Source: Bacillus cereus
Lineage (GTDB): Bacteria; Bacillota; Bacilli; Bacillales; Bacillaceae_G
Length of the DNA: 53,077 nt
Assembly (NCBI RefSeq): GCF_002584535.1
Contig: NZ_NUOT01000003.1
Coordinates: 1-53,077 of the forward strand
Direction of reading: 5' to 3'
How positions within the stretch are numbered: the stretch's first letter is position 1; each line of letters opens with the position of its first letter. Position numbers and translations under genes: made by a program. The notes under the pieces are model-generated. The model had not been told where the DNA came from, made no database searches, and worked only from the letters and a program-made list of their open reading frames with translations. Below, piece by piece: positions 24,410 through 33,701 of this stretch.

Positions 24410-25837
24410 ATGGATTTAATTATTCCTCTACAATTAGAAAGTCAAACACCTATCTATATACAAATTTACAACTACATAAAACAAGAAATCTTAAAGGGAA
24501 CACTACCTGCTGGAACACGTCTCCCTTCTCATCGAAATTTAGCATTACAACTTGGTGTCAGCCGTATTACAGTCGAATCAGCTTATCAGCAGTTATCCGC
24601 GGAAGGTTATGTGGAAAGCAAACCAAAGCGTGGTATATTTGTAACGGAAGTAGATGTGGATGTTATACCGAATAAACACCAAGCTCCATCTACCCCTTAC
24701 GAATCTCAAAAAACACAAACAGAACCGCTCTATTTTGATTGTAGCCAAGGAAATATCGATCAAACAGCCTTTCCACTCTCAAATTGGAAAAGAGCACTAC
24801 ATGAAAGCTTACTCCAATATGAAAATGACTTATTTACAAAAGAAGACCCACAAGGAGAACTTATACTTCGCACTCACATTGCAAAGTATTTGTATCATGC
24901 TCGCGGGGTTCATTGCACACCTAATCAAATTATTATTGGTGCCGGTACACAGCCCCTTCTTTGGTTACTCTTACAATTGCTTGGAATGCAAAAATCATAC
25001 GCCATAGAAAACCCTGGGTTTCATCGCATAAAAACCATTATCCAAAGCTGCGGACTTCCTATTCATCCTGTTCCATTAGATGAAAAAGGAATGAACATTT
25101 CATCTCTCAGTAATTGCGATGCAAATGTTGCTTATGTTACGCCTTCTCATCAATTTCCATATGGCATGATTATGCCATTATCAAGGCGACTTGAATTATT
25201 AAAATGGGCCAATGATCGATCTGGTTATATTATTGAAGACGATTATGATGGGGAATTTCGCTACGTTGGAAAACCGATTCCCTCCTTGCAAGGACTTGAT
25301 ACAAATGAACGTGTTATTTACATGGGGACTTTTTCAAAATCATTTTTACCTTCCTTAAGAATGGGCTATATCGTTCTTCCTAATCACCTTTTGGAAGTCT
25401 ATACAAACTTAGGTGGCATTTTCAAACAAACTGTATCTAAAATACAACAGCTTGCTTTTGCTAACTTCATTCAAAAAGGAGATTGGGATCGACACTTAAA
25501 TCGCGTTCGTACATTATATAAGAAAAAGCATCATACATTAGTCAAATCAATTTCGATCCAAATGGGTACTAATGTTGATATCCTTGGGGATCAATCTGGA
25601 CTTCACATTGTACTACATGTTCATAACGGCATGAATGAACAAGAACTTATTCAATCAGCTGCTGAAAAACATGTAAAACTTTATCCTCTATCCATCTACG
25701 ATTCAGTAAATAATTTACTAAAAGAAGCTTATGTATTACTAGGTTTTGGTGGGATACCGATTAATACAATCGAAACCGTTGTAATATTACTAAAAGAAGC
25801 TTGGTTTGCTAAAAAAAACGGTCCCTTGCAAAAATAA
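24410..25837 (+). CDS. MocR/PdxR-type GntR regulator with aminotransferase domain
   Basis: 475 residues. An N-terminal winged HTH of GntR type (residues ~10-75: GTRLPSHRNLALQLGVSRIT) is joined by a linker to a class I aminotransferase-like domain with IIEDDYDGEFRY and TFSKSFLPSLRMGY, where the Lys of SFSK-type motif binds PLP. Such proteins sense PLP or amino compounds and activate or repress divergent genes. TTTTAAGGGAGGG precedes the ATG. The divergent GNAT gene is the likely target. Confidence 0.9.
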   Translation: MDLIIPLQLESQTPIYIQIYNYIKQEILKGTLPAGTRLPSHRNLALQLGVSRITVESAYQQLSAEGYVESKPKRGIFVTEVDVDVIPNKHQAPSTPYESQKTQTEPLYFDCSQGNIDQTAFPLSNWKRALHESLLQYENDLFTKEDPQGELILRTHIAKYLYHARGVHCTPNQIIIGAGTQPLLWLLLQLLGMQKSYAIENPGFHRIKTIIQSCGLPIHPVPLDEKGMNISSLSNCDANVAYVTPSHQFPYGMIMPLSRRLELLKWANDRSGYIIEDDYDGEFRYVGKPIPSLQGLDTNERVIYMGTFSKSFLPSLRMGYIVLPNHLLEVYTNLGGIFKQTVSKIQQLAFANFIQKGDWDRHLNRVRTLYKKKHHTLVKSISIQMGTNVDILGDQSGLHIVLHVHNGMNEQELIQSAAEKHVKLYPLSIYDSVNNLLKEAYVLLGFGGIPINTIETVVILLKEAWFAKKNGPLQK

Positions 25838-25856
25838 TTGCAAGGAGCTGTTTTTC
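25819..25856 (+). terminator. Intrinsic terminator of the MocR gene
   Basis: CCTTGCAA pairs with TTGCAAGG (extended by ACGGTC/GAGCTGT), followed by TTTTTCTC; it overlaps the final codons. Confidence 0.75.
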
Positions 25857-26141
25857 TCACATCTGATCATTTGATGCTCGCACTGAACACGATAACATTC
25901 CTGGACGTTTCACACCAGTTGTTTCTTTTGAATAAGAAGCTTCAATGATGCACTTGAATCTACAGAGAGGACGAGATCTTCCATCTTTGGATAAATAAAA
26001 CGTTTTGTAATACAGTAGATGCTTCTCTGGTGTTCTCCTAAAAAAACACCTTCTCCATGTAGATACGTAACAAAAAGTTCTAACTCCTTCGTAACAATAT
26101 AGAGAATTGCGGGTAAAAACATCGCTTGCTCAATTGAAAAT
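25857..26141 (-). other. Unresolved coding-like region downstream of alr
   Basis: Two overlapping minus-strand frames compete. One is a 70-codon frame from ATG 26122 to 25910 without a ribosome site. The other is open for about 100 codons from ~26136 to ~25862 without a start codon and contains YYKTFYLSKDGRSR and SYSKETTGVKRPGMLSC, which looks more protein-like. I take this as a decayed gene, perhaps with a lost start, rather than a reliable CDS. No family recognised. Confidence 0.3.
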
Positions 26142-26177
26142 AAAAAAGGACTGAACCTTAGCGATTCAGCCCTTTTC
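26142..26177 (-). terminator. Intrinsic terminator of alr
   Basis: AAAAGGGCTGAA pairs with TTCAGTCCTTTT on the minus strand, ending in TTTTTTAT. Confidence 0.8.
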
Positions 26178-26181
26178 TCAA

Positions 26182-27357
26182 TTATTTTTTTCTTAATATA
26201 TTCACAACAGCAGTCATTTCATCATTTTCTTTATATACGCGCGGGATTCTTCGGTCTAGCATACAAGTCACTTCATAGTTAATTGTCCCAAGCATATCTG
26301 CGATTTCTTCTACTGGAATTTCTTCCTCACCTTGTTTACCATAGAAAACTACTTCATCCCCTACTTGTACAGGCATTGCTTTTGTAACATCTAACATTAA
26401 CTGGTCCATACAAACTCGCCCAAGAACTGGTACACGAATTCCGTTAATTAACGCATGCCCTTTATTTGATAGCTGACGATTATATCCATCTGCATAACCA
26501 ATCGGAACAGTCGCAATCCATTCTTCACCAGTTGCTACATACGTATTCCCATAACTTACACCACGATTTTTTTGTGCGTGCTTAATATGTGCTACTTTCG
26601 ATTTTAATGACAATACCGGCTGCAATGAAACAACGGTATGATCTACTTCTTGTGAAGGATACATGCCGTAAATCCCAATCCCAACACGAACCAAGTTTTG
26701 AAATGTGTTGCTTAGCTCCATTGATCCAGCACTGTTTGAACTGTGAATATACGGAAGGTGAATCCCTATTTCCTTCGCTGTATTGACAGCTTTCTCAAAT
26801 AAATTCGTTTGCATATTTGTATATGTTTTATCAATTTCATCAGCTGTAGAGTAATGTGTAAACATACCTTCTACTTCTACATGCTTCATTTTTTTTAGTT
26901 CTTCCAAAAATGGCGAAACTTCTTCTTCTTGCAAACCAATACGGCTCATTCCTGTATCAATTTTCACTTGAACACGTGCTTTCTTTTCTAACTGCTGCGC
27001 TACTTTATCAATACCTTTTAAGTCTTCTATTCTATATACTGTCATCATGATATCATATTCAATAGCATCTATTGCCGCTTCTACTGGTGTATAACCCAAA
27101 ATTAATATCGGCTCAGAAATTCCCGCCTCGCGCAGTTCAATTCCTTCATCTACAAATGCAACAGCAAGTTGATTCACTCCTGCCTCAATTGCTGCTTTTG
27201 CGACTTCAACCGCCCCGTGTCCATATGCATTCGCTTTTACAGCTGCCATCATTGCAATATTTTTATCGTTTACACGTTTTTTAAATTCTCTCACATTATG
27301 TTTTACAGCATCTAAGTTCACTTCAACAATTGTATCTCTTCCATATCTCAAACTCAT
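26182..27357 (-). CDS. alr: Alanine racemase (second, non-ndoA-linked copy)
   Basis: 391 residues. PLP-binding VKANAYGHG (Lys41) near the N-terminus, a TIM-barrel with KIDTGMSRIGL and HSSNSAGSMEL, and the C-terminal domain with the catalytic Tyr in RGVSYGNTY and GRVCMDQLMLDV. The enzyme interconverts L- and D-alanine for peptidoglycan; in the B. cereus group one racemase is spore-associated and suppresses alanine-triggered germination. The canonical alr sits next to ndoAI-ndoA (endoA); that pair is absent here, so this is probably the second copy. AGGAG lies before the ATG. Confidence 0.94.
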   Translation of the reverse strand: MSLRYGRDTIVEVNLDAVKHNVREFKKRVNDKNIAMMAAVKANAYGHGAVEVAKAAIEAGVNQLAVAFVDEGIELREAGISEPILILGYTPVEAAIDAIEYDIMMTVYRIEDLKGIDKVAQQLEKKARVQVKIDTGMSRIGLQEEEVSPFLEELKKMKHVEVEGMFTHYSTADEIDKTYTNMQTNLFEKAVNTAKEIGIHLPYIHSSNSAGSMELSNTFQNLVRVGIGIYGMYPSQEVDHTVVSLQPVLSLKSKVAHIKHAQKNRGVSYGNTYVATGEEWIATVPIGYADGYNRQLSNKGHALINGIRVPVLGRVCMDQLMLDVTKAMPVQVGDEVVFYGKQGEEEIPVEEIADMLGTINYEVTCMLDRRIPRVYKENDEMTAVVNILRKK

Positions 27358-27552
27358 CGGTCTAAACTCCTAACTCAATAATTGCTTTCCATTCTATTTC
27401 TCGTTTAATATGACCTTTTACAATATAATACTTTTCAATTTTCTAGTCAAACTACTAGAATTTTCGGAATTTTGAGTATTGTATAATGCTCCTAAGACAC
27501 TATTATATACGGATATGGGGAGAATTACAATATTTGTTCAAGCAGCGTTGCA
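27358..27552. other. Intergenic region upstream of alr
   Basis: AT-rich, no gene seen. It should hold the alr promoter (minus strand). Together with 27646-27806 it makes up the long gap between alr and the band-7 gene, whose only recognisable content is the spoIIP relic and the band-7 terminator. Confidence 0.5.
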
Positions 27553-27645
27553 TCATCTATTCACCTTCTCTGTATCCCAATAATATTTACTAAATGCTTC
27601 CGTTAAGACATTGATTGTATTATATAACTCTTCCAAAGTATTAAT
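27553..27645 (-). pseudogene. 3' relic of a spoIIP-like gene
   Basis: On the minus strand this stretch reads NTLEELYNTINVLTEAFSKY, then YWDTEKVNR and TGA (27555-27553). It matches the extreme C-terminus of the SpoIIP homologue at 34411-35565 (NTSEELNRSIDVLTKAFSEY, FWQAEKVNG). Nothing upstream continues the gene. It is the tail of a lost paralogue or of a partial duplication. Confidence 0.75.
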
Positions 27646-27806
27646 TACAAATGTATATGAGAAAATAAAAAATAACACTTTCTTTCCGTGTATATGAGCA
27701 GCATATTTTTTAATGTATCACCATCTTTATATACGAATATACACAAGCCTTATGTAATATAACTCTTACTTCGTTTAGCGTAGGAAGTCTTCTCAGTTAG
27801 AATGAT

Positions 27807-27840
27807 AAAAAAAGAGAAATGGTAGCCCATTTCTCCTTTT
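27807..27840 (-). terminator. Intrinsic terminator of the band-7/NfeD operon
   Basis: GGAGAAATGGG pairs with CCATTTCTC on the minus strand, followed by TTTTTTT. Confidence 0.8.
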
Positions 27841-27845
27841 CGTTT

Positions 27846-28814
27846 CTATTGTTCTTTCGGTGTATCAGAAGAAGGCAATTTCTTCTCTTGTTTTTCTTTG
27901 AAAATTTCACCAATTGCACCGAGTGTACCAAGTGTTTCAATCGCATTAGACGGAATGAAGACTTTGTTAGCTGGTCCTTTTGCAACCTCAGCCAATGACT
28001 CAAATGATTTATAAGCAAGAACGCGTTCATCTAAGTCCGCTGCACGTAGTAGTTCAATTCTGTTTTGCTCCGCTTTTGCAATCGTTTCAATCGCTCTCGC
28101 TTCCCCTTGCGCTTCTAATTCTTTTGCTTCCCTTATACCTTCTGCTTCACGAATACGCGCTTCTTTATCCCCTTCAGCCATCAAGATTTTACTTTGTTTT
28201 TCCCCTTCTGCACGAAGGACTTTATCCTGTTTCGCCGCTTCTGCTTCTAGAATAATAGCACGCTTATTACGCTCTGCTTTCATTTGTTTTTCCATTGCCG
28301 CTTGCACATCTTTTGGCGGATTAATGTCTACTACTTCTACACGTTCAATCCGAACGCCCCATTTTTCAGTTGCTTCATCAAGCGCTAGACGAATTTCTGT
28401 CGAAATTTTTTCACGTCCTGATAATGTTTCATCCAGTTCCATTTTACCAATAATTTGACGCATTGTTGCGGATGTAATATTACGAACACCATATTCATAG
28501 TTAGAAATACCATATGTCGCCAGTTCAGGCTCAACAATTTGATAGAAAATAATCGTATCAATTTCTACTTGTACATTATCTTTCGTAATAACTTTTTGTG
28601 GTGGTACATTTGTTTGTTGAATACGTAAATCATGATATACACGTATACGATCTACAATTGGGATTATTAGATTTAACCCCGGCTGCATGATGCGTTGGAA
28701 TTTACCAAACCTTTCAACCACACCTACCTTTTGTTGGGGCATGATTTTAATTGTTAACGCGATGAATACAATGACAATTAATGCAAAAATAATCGTTAAT
28801 GTTAATGCTACCAT
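27846..28814 (-). CDS. SPFH/band-7 (stomatin-like) membrane protein
   Basis: 322 residues. N-terminal membrane helix (~3-22), then the band-7 domain with GVVERFGKFQRIMQPGLNLI (~30-50) and a long Glu/Ala/Lys coiled coil (~residues 170-265) that drives oligomerisation, ending in a short Lys/Ser/Pro tail. Such slipins form membrane microdomain scaffolds and are paired with NfeD proteins. The NfeD partner lies 2 bases upstream in the same operon, which supports the stomatin/NfeD assignment over flotillin. Confidence 0.9.
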   Translation of the reverse strand: MVALTLTIIFALIVIVFIALTIKIMPQQKVGVVERFGKFQRIMQPGLNLIIPIVDRIRVYHDLRIQQTNVPPQKVITKDNVQVEIDTIIFYQIVEPELATYGISNYEYGVRNITSATMRQIIGKMELDETLSGREKISTEIRLALDEATEKWGVRIERVEVVDINPPKDVQAAMEKQMKAERNKRAIILEAEAAKQDKVLRAEGEKQSKILMAEGDKEARIREAEGIREAKELEAQGEARAIETIAKAEQNRIELLRAADLDERVLAYKSFESLAEVAKGPANKVFIPSNAIETLGTLGAIGEIFKEKQEKKLPSSDTPKEQ

Positions 28815-28816
28815 TT

Positions 28817-29245
28817 TTATTCACTCTCCCTTTTCACATGTAAAACAGTGCTGCTCCTCTTTATAACAATGACTCTTTCCCCAGTAGAAATGGGAACATC
28901 TGAAATCGCAGTCCAAGTATCGCCATCCACCTTCACAATCCCATTTTCTTCACTTGTAATCGCTTGCAGGATAATTCCTTTTTTACCAGCCAGTTTATCG
29001 ACAGTATCCGTAAATCCTTTTGCCTCTCGAAAATTTTTAGAGATTCGTTTCGTAAAGAAAGTCAATGTTAAACTCACTATTGCTCCTACAACAACTTGTA
29101 GAAATAATGCATCTGGAGCAAATAATGCAATAAGACCTCCGACAACTGCTCCAATGCCAAGCCATAGCATGTAAAAGGTAATTGATAACATTTCTGCAAT
29201 AAATAAAATACCGGCTATAATAAACCAAACTACCCACCCAGCCAT
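28817..29245 (-). CDS. NfeD-family short membrane protein
   Basis: 142 residues from ATG 29245 (GAGGGTT upstream; TTG 29251 is less likely). Three or four membrane helices (~residues 3-90) and a C-terminal OB-fold (~95-140; KKGIILQAITSEENGIVKVDG, ERVIVIKRSSTVLHV). It is the short NfeD1b type lacking the protease domain. Partner of the downstream band-7 protein, likely regulating its oligomer or lipid environment. Confidence 0.88.
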   Translation of the reverse strand: MAGWVVWFIIAGILFIAEMLSITFYMLWLGIGAVVGGLIALFAPDALFLQVVVGAIVSLTLTFFTKRISKNFREAKGFTDTVDKLAGKKGIILQAITSEENGIVKVDGDTWTAISDVPISTGERVIVIKRSSTVLHVKRESE

Positions 29246-29522
29246 ATGCAACCCTCACTTTCTTTTTTATTTTCTATATGTATATGAAAAAAAGAATTGT
29301 TTATCACGTCCTCCTAATTAATAGGAGACGTTTCAACGGAAGCATTATACATATTCACTGTTACGATGAATATCACTAAAATAGTATATTAATATATTCT
29401 TTATTATACATGAAAATTCCTGTCTAAAAGTTACAAAAAATAAAATTCTTTCAAAAAACTTTTCCGCAGATTAATATGAATATAAAGAAAAAATAATTAC
29501 TTATAAAAAGGTGGTATTCCTA

Positions 29523-30741
29523 TTGCCTCAACGACCATTATCCTTTTATTGGATTTCTAAAATATGCATCACTCTTGTTGAAGTTGTGTACATAATGATT
29601 CTTACTACTCATATTTATATAACAACTAAATCAGCTACTATCACAGCTTTTTTTTCCATTATTACGAGTTATTACAAGTTTTATTGCGAGTACATCCGCA
29701 CCACTTCTAATGAATCGTTTTCCATCTTATTCATTACTCATTACATTACAGGGGATTAAGACTTCCCTTTTGATTCTATTAACCGTACTATTTCCCTTAC
29801 TATCTTCTAACATCGTTGCCCTTCTTGCTTTTATTATTCTCATTTCATTATGCGAAGGTTGGAGTTCCCCTTTATTATATGCTGTTATTCCACGCCTAAC
29901 ACCACAAGAAAAATTAGTAAAAGTAAATAGTGTCTTTTCCTTTTCAACACAAATTGTTCAAGCAACTGCTTATTCATTTACAAGTGTAGTGGTCTTATTA
30001 ATTGGTGCTACTCCTACACTTATGATAAACAACGTATTAATGATTTTTGGATGTACTACATTATATGTTTCATTGCACACTATACAATCTGAACAAACAA
30101 TAGAGAAATCATCTTCCAAATCAGCTACATTAATAGAAGGATGGAAACTTTTATTTCAGCACCCCTCCCTCCGTATCGTTACATATATGGACTTAATTGA
30201 AACTTTTGCTGGCACGATATGGATTGGCGGTATTACAATGGCTTACGTAACGACCGCTCTTCATAAAGGAGAAGAGTGGTGGGGGTATATTAACACAAGC
30301 TATTATATCGGAACATTAATTGGTGGACTATTAGCATGGCGAATAAGTACATATATTCAAAATAACTTAATACGCTCAATGGCTTTAGGATCTCTTCTAT
30401 TCAGCGTGCTCACTTTCCTATATGGCATAACAAGCAACGGATTTCTTGCACTGTTTCTTTGTGTTCTAATGGGGCCTTCCTATCAAATTCGAGATATTTC
30501 CCAAACAACCGCTTTACAATCAAGCGTACCACCGCCTCTATTATCAAAAGTGTATACCGCTCATGGCACACTTACTTCGGCTGTTTCAGGAATTTCTATG
30601 CTAAGCGTTGGTATTATTACCGATATGTTCGGTGTCCGTACTATCTATATCATTGCTGCTTTTCTAATTTTATGTTCTGCTTGTTTATCTTTTATTTTAC
30701 TAAAACATACGAAGCGGCAAGAAAAGGACCTTTCTCTTTAA
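29523..30741 (+). pseudogene. MFS efflux transporter split by homopolymer frameshift
   Basis: The first part (TTG 29523 after AAAGGTGG: MPQRPLSFYWISK) is in one frame and the rest, from about 29656 to 30741, in another. The frames join if the run of eight T at 29648-29655 were seven, giving TAFFPLLRVITSFIASTSAP and a ~405-residue, 12-helix major-facilitator protein of the macrolide-efflux (MefA/MdtG-like) type. An internal ATG at 29710 could start a 343-residue product lacking the first helices. As written the gene is broken. Confidence 0.78.
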
Positions 30742-30752
30742 GTTCACAGAAT

Positions 30753-30784
30753 GCAAAAAGGATAGGTCACCCTATCCTTTTTGC
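30753..30784. terminator. Bidirectional terminator
   Basis: GCAAAAAGGATAGG pairs perfectly with CCTATCCTTTTTGC between convergent genes. Confidence 0.85.
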
Positions 30785-30791
30785 GCTGTAT

Positions 30792-32267
30792 TTATGATAG
30801 ATTTGGAATTCGTCTATATTTTGTAGCTTGTTCAAATGCATATGCAAGCCTAATTAACGTACCTTCGCTAAATGCAGTACTTGCTAAAGTGATTCCAAAA
30901 GGCCTGCCGCTGTTCCTATATCCGGCCGGTATCGCTATGGAAGGATAGCCAGCTTTAGCGCATATTGTTGATCCTATATATGAAGGAAAGAGAATTGCAT
31001 CAAGACCATATTTCTTCAAGGCAAAATCAATTCCTTGCTCCTGGGAAAAATATAAATCTTCTAACTTTGCATTTAAGTATTCAGGATTTCTTAGGGTATT
31101 AGGAAAATCTTTTCCCATTTCTAACCTTTTTTGTCCATATTTTAATGCTTTTTCTTCTATGCCTTTATTAAATGCAATTAATTCAGAGATAGAATGAACT
31201 GGAATATTTGAAGGTAACTTAGAAAGATAATTATCTAGACTATGTTTTAATTCATACGACGAGACTCCCCAACTCCACTCCCTATGAAAAGATGGGATTT
31301 CGATATCTTCTAATACTGTCGCTCCTTCATTACGCAGTACTTGTACAGCATTCTGAAATAGTTCCTCATCATACTCTCCAGATTCGTAATAGCCTTCAGA
31401 TGCTTTGTTAAATACTCCAATTTTAGCGCTCCTTAAACCATTAGAATCTAAATAAACCGTATAATCTTGTTGAGCTCTCCCTTCGCTTTTATAGGTTGCA
31501 GGATCAAGTTGGTCTATTCCTGTTAAACTCCCTAATAAAATTGCCGCGTCAGTTACTGTTCTAGCAAAAGGTCCCGCTGTATCTTGCGAATATGTGAAAG
31601 GGATAATCCCTCTGCGACTAATCAAACCAACAGTCGGTTTAATACCAACTACAGAATTTTGAACTGCCGGACTTAAAATAGAGGCATCCGTTTCTGTTCC
31701 AACAGATAAAACAGTAAAGTTTGCAGTAACTGCTATAGCTGATCCTGTACTCGAACCACCAACAAAAAAATCATCATCACCTGAACGATATGGATTAATG
31801 ACTTGTCCTCCTCTTGAACTATATACAGCCCACATTTCAAAAGACATCCCATTCGCTAATTCCGTCATATTCGTCTTACCTAATATAACAACACCTGCTT
31901 CACGAAGCTTTTTCACAAGAAATGCATCACTACTACTTATATAGTTTTCAAGAGCGATTGTCCCTGCACTTGTATGCATTGAATCATTTGTTTCAATATT
32001 ATCTTTTAAGAGAACAGGAATACCGTGTAAAGGACCTCTGACACCCTTTATTTTTCTTTCATGATCTAATCCTTCTGCGATAAAAATCGCATCTGGATTT
32101 ATTTCTAAAATAGAATTTATATTCGGACCGTCCTGGTCATACTTCGCTATCCTATGAAGATAATACATAACTAACTCTTTCGAAGTAAATTCCCCATTCT
32201 CCATCGCTGTTTGTATATCTTGAATTGTTAATTCTTTTCTTAGTAGTTTATTGAATTGAATCTCCAC
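30792..32267 (-). CDS. Amidase-signature family hydrolase
   Basis: 491 residues starting at GTG 32267, eight bases after GGAGAG. Amidase-signature fold: PLHGIPVLLKDNIET (catalytic Lys), GGSSTGSAIAV (second Ser of the triad) and SVGTETDASILSPA (nucleophile Ser), then IKPTVGLISRRGIIP. Acts on carbon-nitrogen amide bonds; it resembles GatA but lacks GatB/GatC neighbours, so it is a stand-alone amidase. No signal peptide, hence cytosolic. Confidence 0.9.
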   Translation of the reverse strand: MEIQFNKLLRKELTIQDIQTAMENGEFTSKELVMYYLHRIAKYDQDGPNINSILEINPDAIFIAEGLDHERKIKGVRGPLHGIPVLLKDNIETNDSMHTSAGTIALENYISSSDAFLVKKLREAGVVILGKTNMTELANGMSFEMWAVYSSRGGQVINPYRSGDDDFFVGGSSTGSAIAVTANFTVLSVGTETDASILSPAVQNSVVGIKPTVGLISRRGIIPFTYSQDTAGPFARTVTDAAILLGSLTGIDQLDPATYKSEGRAQQDYTVYLDSNGLRSAKIGVFNKASEGYYESGEYDEELFQNAVQVLRNEGATVLEDIEIPSFHREWSWGVSSYELKHSLDNYLSKLPSNIPVHSISELIAFNKGIEEKALKYGQKRLEMGKDFPNTLRNPEYLNAKLEDLYFSQEQGIDFALKKYGLDAILFPSYIGSTICAKAGYPSIAIPAGYRNSGRPFGITLASTAFSEGTLIRLAYAFEQATKYRRIPNLS

Positions 32268-32416
32268 CTAAAATCTCTCCTTATTCGTTCTTTCCTCATT
32301 TCAAATCTTATTACTTATCAATTTTAATCATTGTGATTTCTCCCCATTTCAACAAATAAATCTTCTACCAAGAATTTCAACTTCCACTTTCAAAAACCTT
32401 CCATTTCAAAGAGAAT

Positions 32417-32460
32417 AAAAAAACGTTTTAGACGAACAAAAGCTGTCTAAAACGTTTTTT
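32417..32460 (-). terminator. Intrinsic terminator of the GNAT-vanY-Nudix operon
   Basis: AAAAAACGTTTTAGAC pairs with GTCTAAAACGTTTTTT; 16-bp stem. Confidence 0.85.
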
Positions 32461-32478
32461 AGTATATGAACAAACTTT

Positions 32479-32919
32479 CTACTTCACATACATCTCTTCT
32501 AATAAATGAATAAATTCGCCTTGATTTCCTGCTAATACAGGACACTTTGCAATATCGATCCATTCGTAACAAAATACTAAACCTCGATCTTCATCCCCGG
32601 CACTTACTGTATGTTCCCACGTATCCTTTACATCTGTTAACAACGAAATATGGAAAAAATGGCATTTTTGATATTCCTGTTTTTCTTTTACATGGATGAT
32701 ATAATCATCAATGTAACGTTCTATACATAAATGACGTAAACCCGACTCTTCTAACACTTCACGTATTGCTGCTTCTTCTAATTTTTCTCCTTCTTCAACC
32801 GTGCTGCCTGGGACCTGTACACCTGCATCTGGTATATCACGATGAGTAAAAACCAGTAACTGTATAACTCCTGCTTTCTCCCTTGTAATGTATGCATATA
32901 CTTTTTTCTTATATAACAT
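32479..32919 (-). CDS. Nudix hydrolase
   Basis: 146 residues from ATG 32919 (a GTG at 32925 is also in frame). The Nudix box GSTVEEGEKLEEAAIREVLEESG, at ~residues 40-62, has the full Gx5Ex7REVxEExG pattern for Mg2+-dependent cleavage of nucleoside-diphosphate derivatives. Third gene of an operon behind a GNAT and a VanY-type peptidase. Substrate unknown. Confidence 0.88.
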   Translation of the reverse strand: MLYKKKVYAYITREKAGVIQLLVFTHRDIPDAGVQVPGSTVEEGEKLEEAAIREVLEESGLRHLCIERYIDDYIIHVKEKQEYQKCHFFHISLLTDVKDTWEHTVSAGDEDRGLVFCYEWIDIAKCPVLAGNQGEFIHLLEEMYVK

Positions 32920-32949
32920 TGTCACCTGGACCCTCTCCCCTTAAATTGA

Positions 32950-33690
32950 TTACTGCATTGCTTCCTCTAAGGTGAATTGATTTTCATATAAATATGTCGC
33001 TTGCGGATTCCCTACATAACGTACGTGCCACGGCTCGTATCGATAACCTGTAATAGCCTCTTTCTCTTCTGTGTACCGAATGACAAAACCAAATTTATGT
33101 GCATTTTGAGCAAGCCATCTTCCTTCCTTGGTATCTCCAAAAACAGACTCTAATTGGAATTTAGCTGATTGTGACGTAATATCCATTGCAAGTCCCGTTT
33201 GATGTTCACTCGTTCCTGGTACTGCACTCGACATCGCTGTTTTCGCTTCCCCATCTTGAATCTTATACATTGTATTTAACGCTTTTTGCCGATCAAAAGA
33301 TCTGAAACCTGAGACTGCAAAGAGAAAAATTCTCTCTTGATCACCTTGCTCAAACATTTTTTCAAGTGCTTGCGCCGCTTCTTTCCTCATCTTTTTTTTC
33401 TCTTGATCACCTTCACTGGAATAACGTACTTTGGGAATAACTAAATCTTGCGGCTTATAACGATCTGGTAGCCGTCTACTTTTATTTACAAGTACGAGTA
33501 CAGAATCTGGATTATTCACAACCGCGAGATCCCCTTCCATTTTAGCAATCGTGTCTTGCGCTTTTGGAAATACAGCGCTACCATTCACTTCTTGTGCCCG
33601 TTTATCTTTATACATTTTATAATTAATGCCTGCCACTCCAATAATAATCGCAACTACTACGAGAACCAGTAGTCTCCATCTTTTTTTCAT
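32950..33690 (-). CDS. VanY-family D-alanyl-D-alanine (or LD-) carboxypeptidase
   Basis: 246 residues. N-terminal signal anchor (~residues 4-24), then a peptidase M15B domain: SGFRSFDRQKALNTMY, the zinc motif GTSEHQTGLAMDI (SxHxxGxAxD) and YEPWHVRYVG (Glu/His). It trims peptidoglycan stem peptides at the outer face; similar to B. subtilis YodJ/LdcB. Eleven bases downstream of the GNAT gene. GAGGTCG precedes the ATG. Confidence 0.88.
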   Translation of the reverse strand: MKKRWRLLVLVVVAIIIGVAGINYKMYKDKRAQEVNGSAVFPKAQDTIAKMEGDLAVVNNPDSVLVLVNKSRRLPDRYKPQDLVIPKVRYSSEGDQEKKKMRKEAAQALEKMFEQGDQERIFLFAVSGFRSFDRQKALNTMYKIQDGEAKTAMSSAVPGTSEHQTGLAMDITSQSAKFQLESVFGDTKEGRWLAQNAHKFGFVIRYTEEKEAITGYRYEPWHVRYVGNPQATYLYENQFTLEEAMQ

Positions 33691-33701
33691 AAAACGACCT
33701 C

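Noticed and set aside
29037-29258. Minus-strand 73-codon frame overlapping the NfeD gene
   Set aside because: Shadow of the NfeD gene in another frame, rich in Cys/Tyr/Arg.
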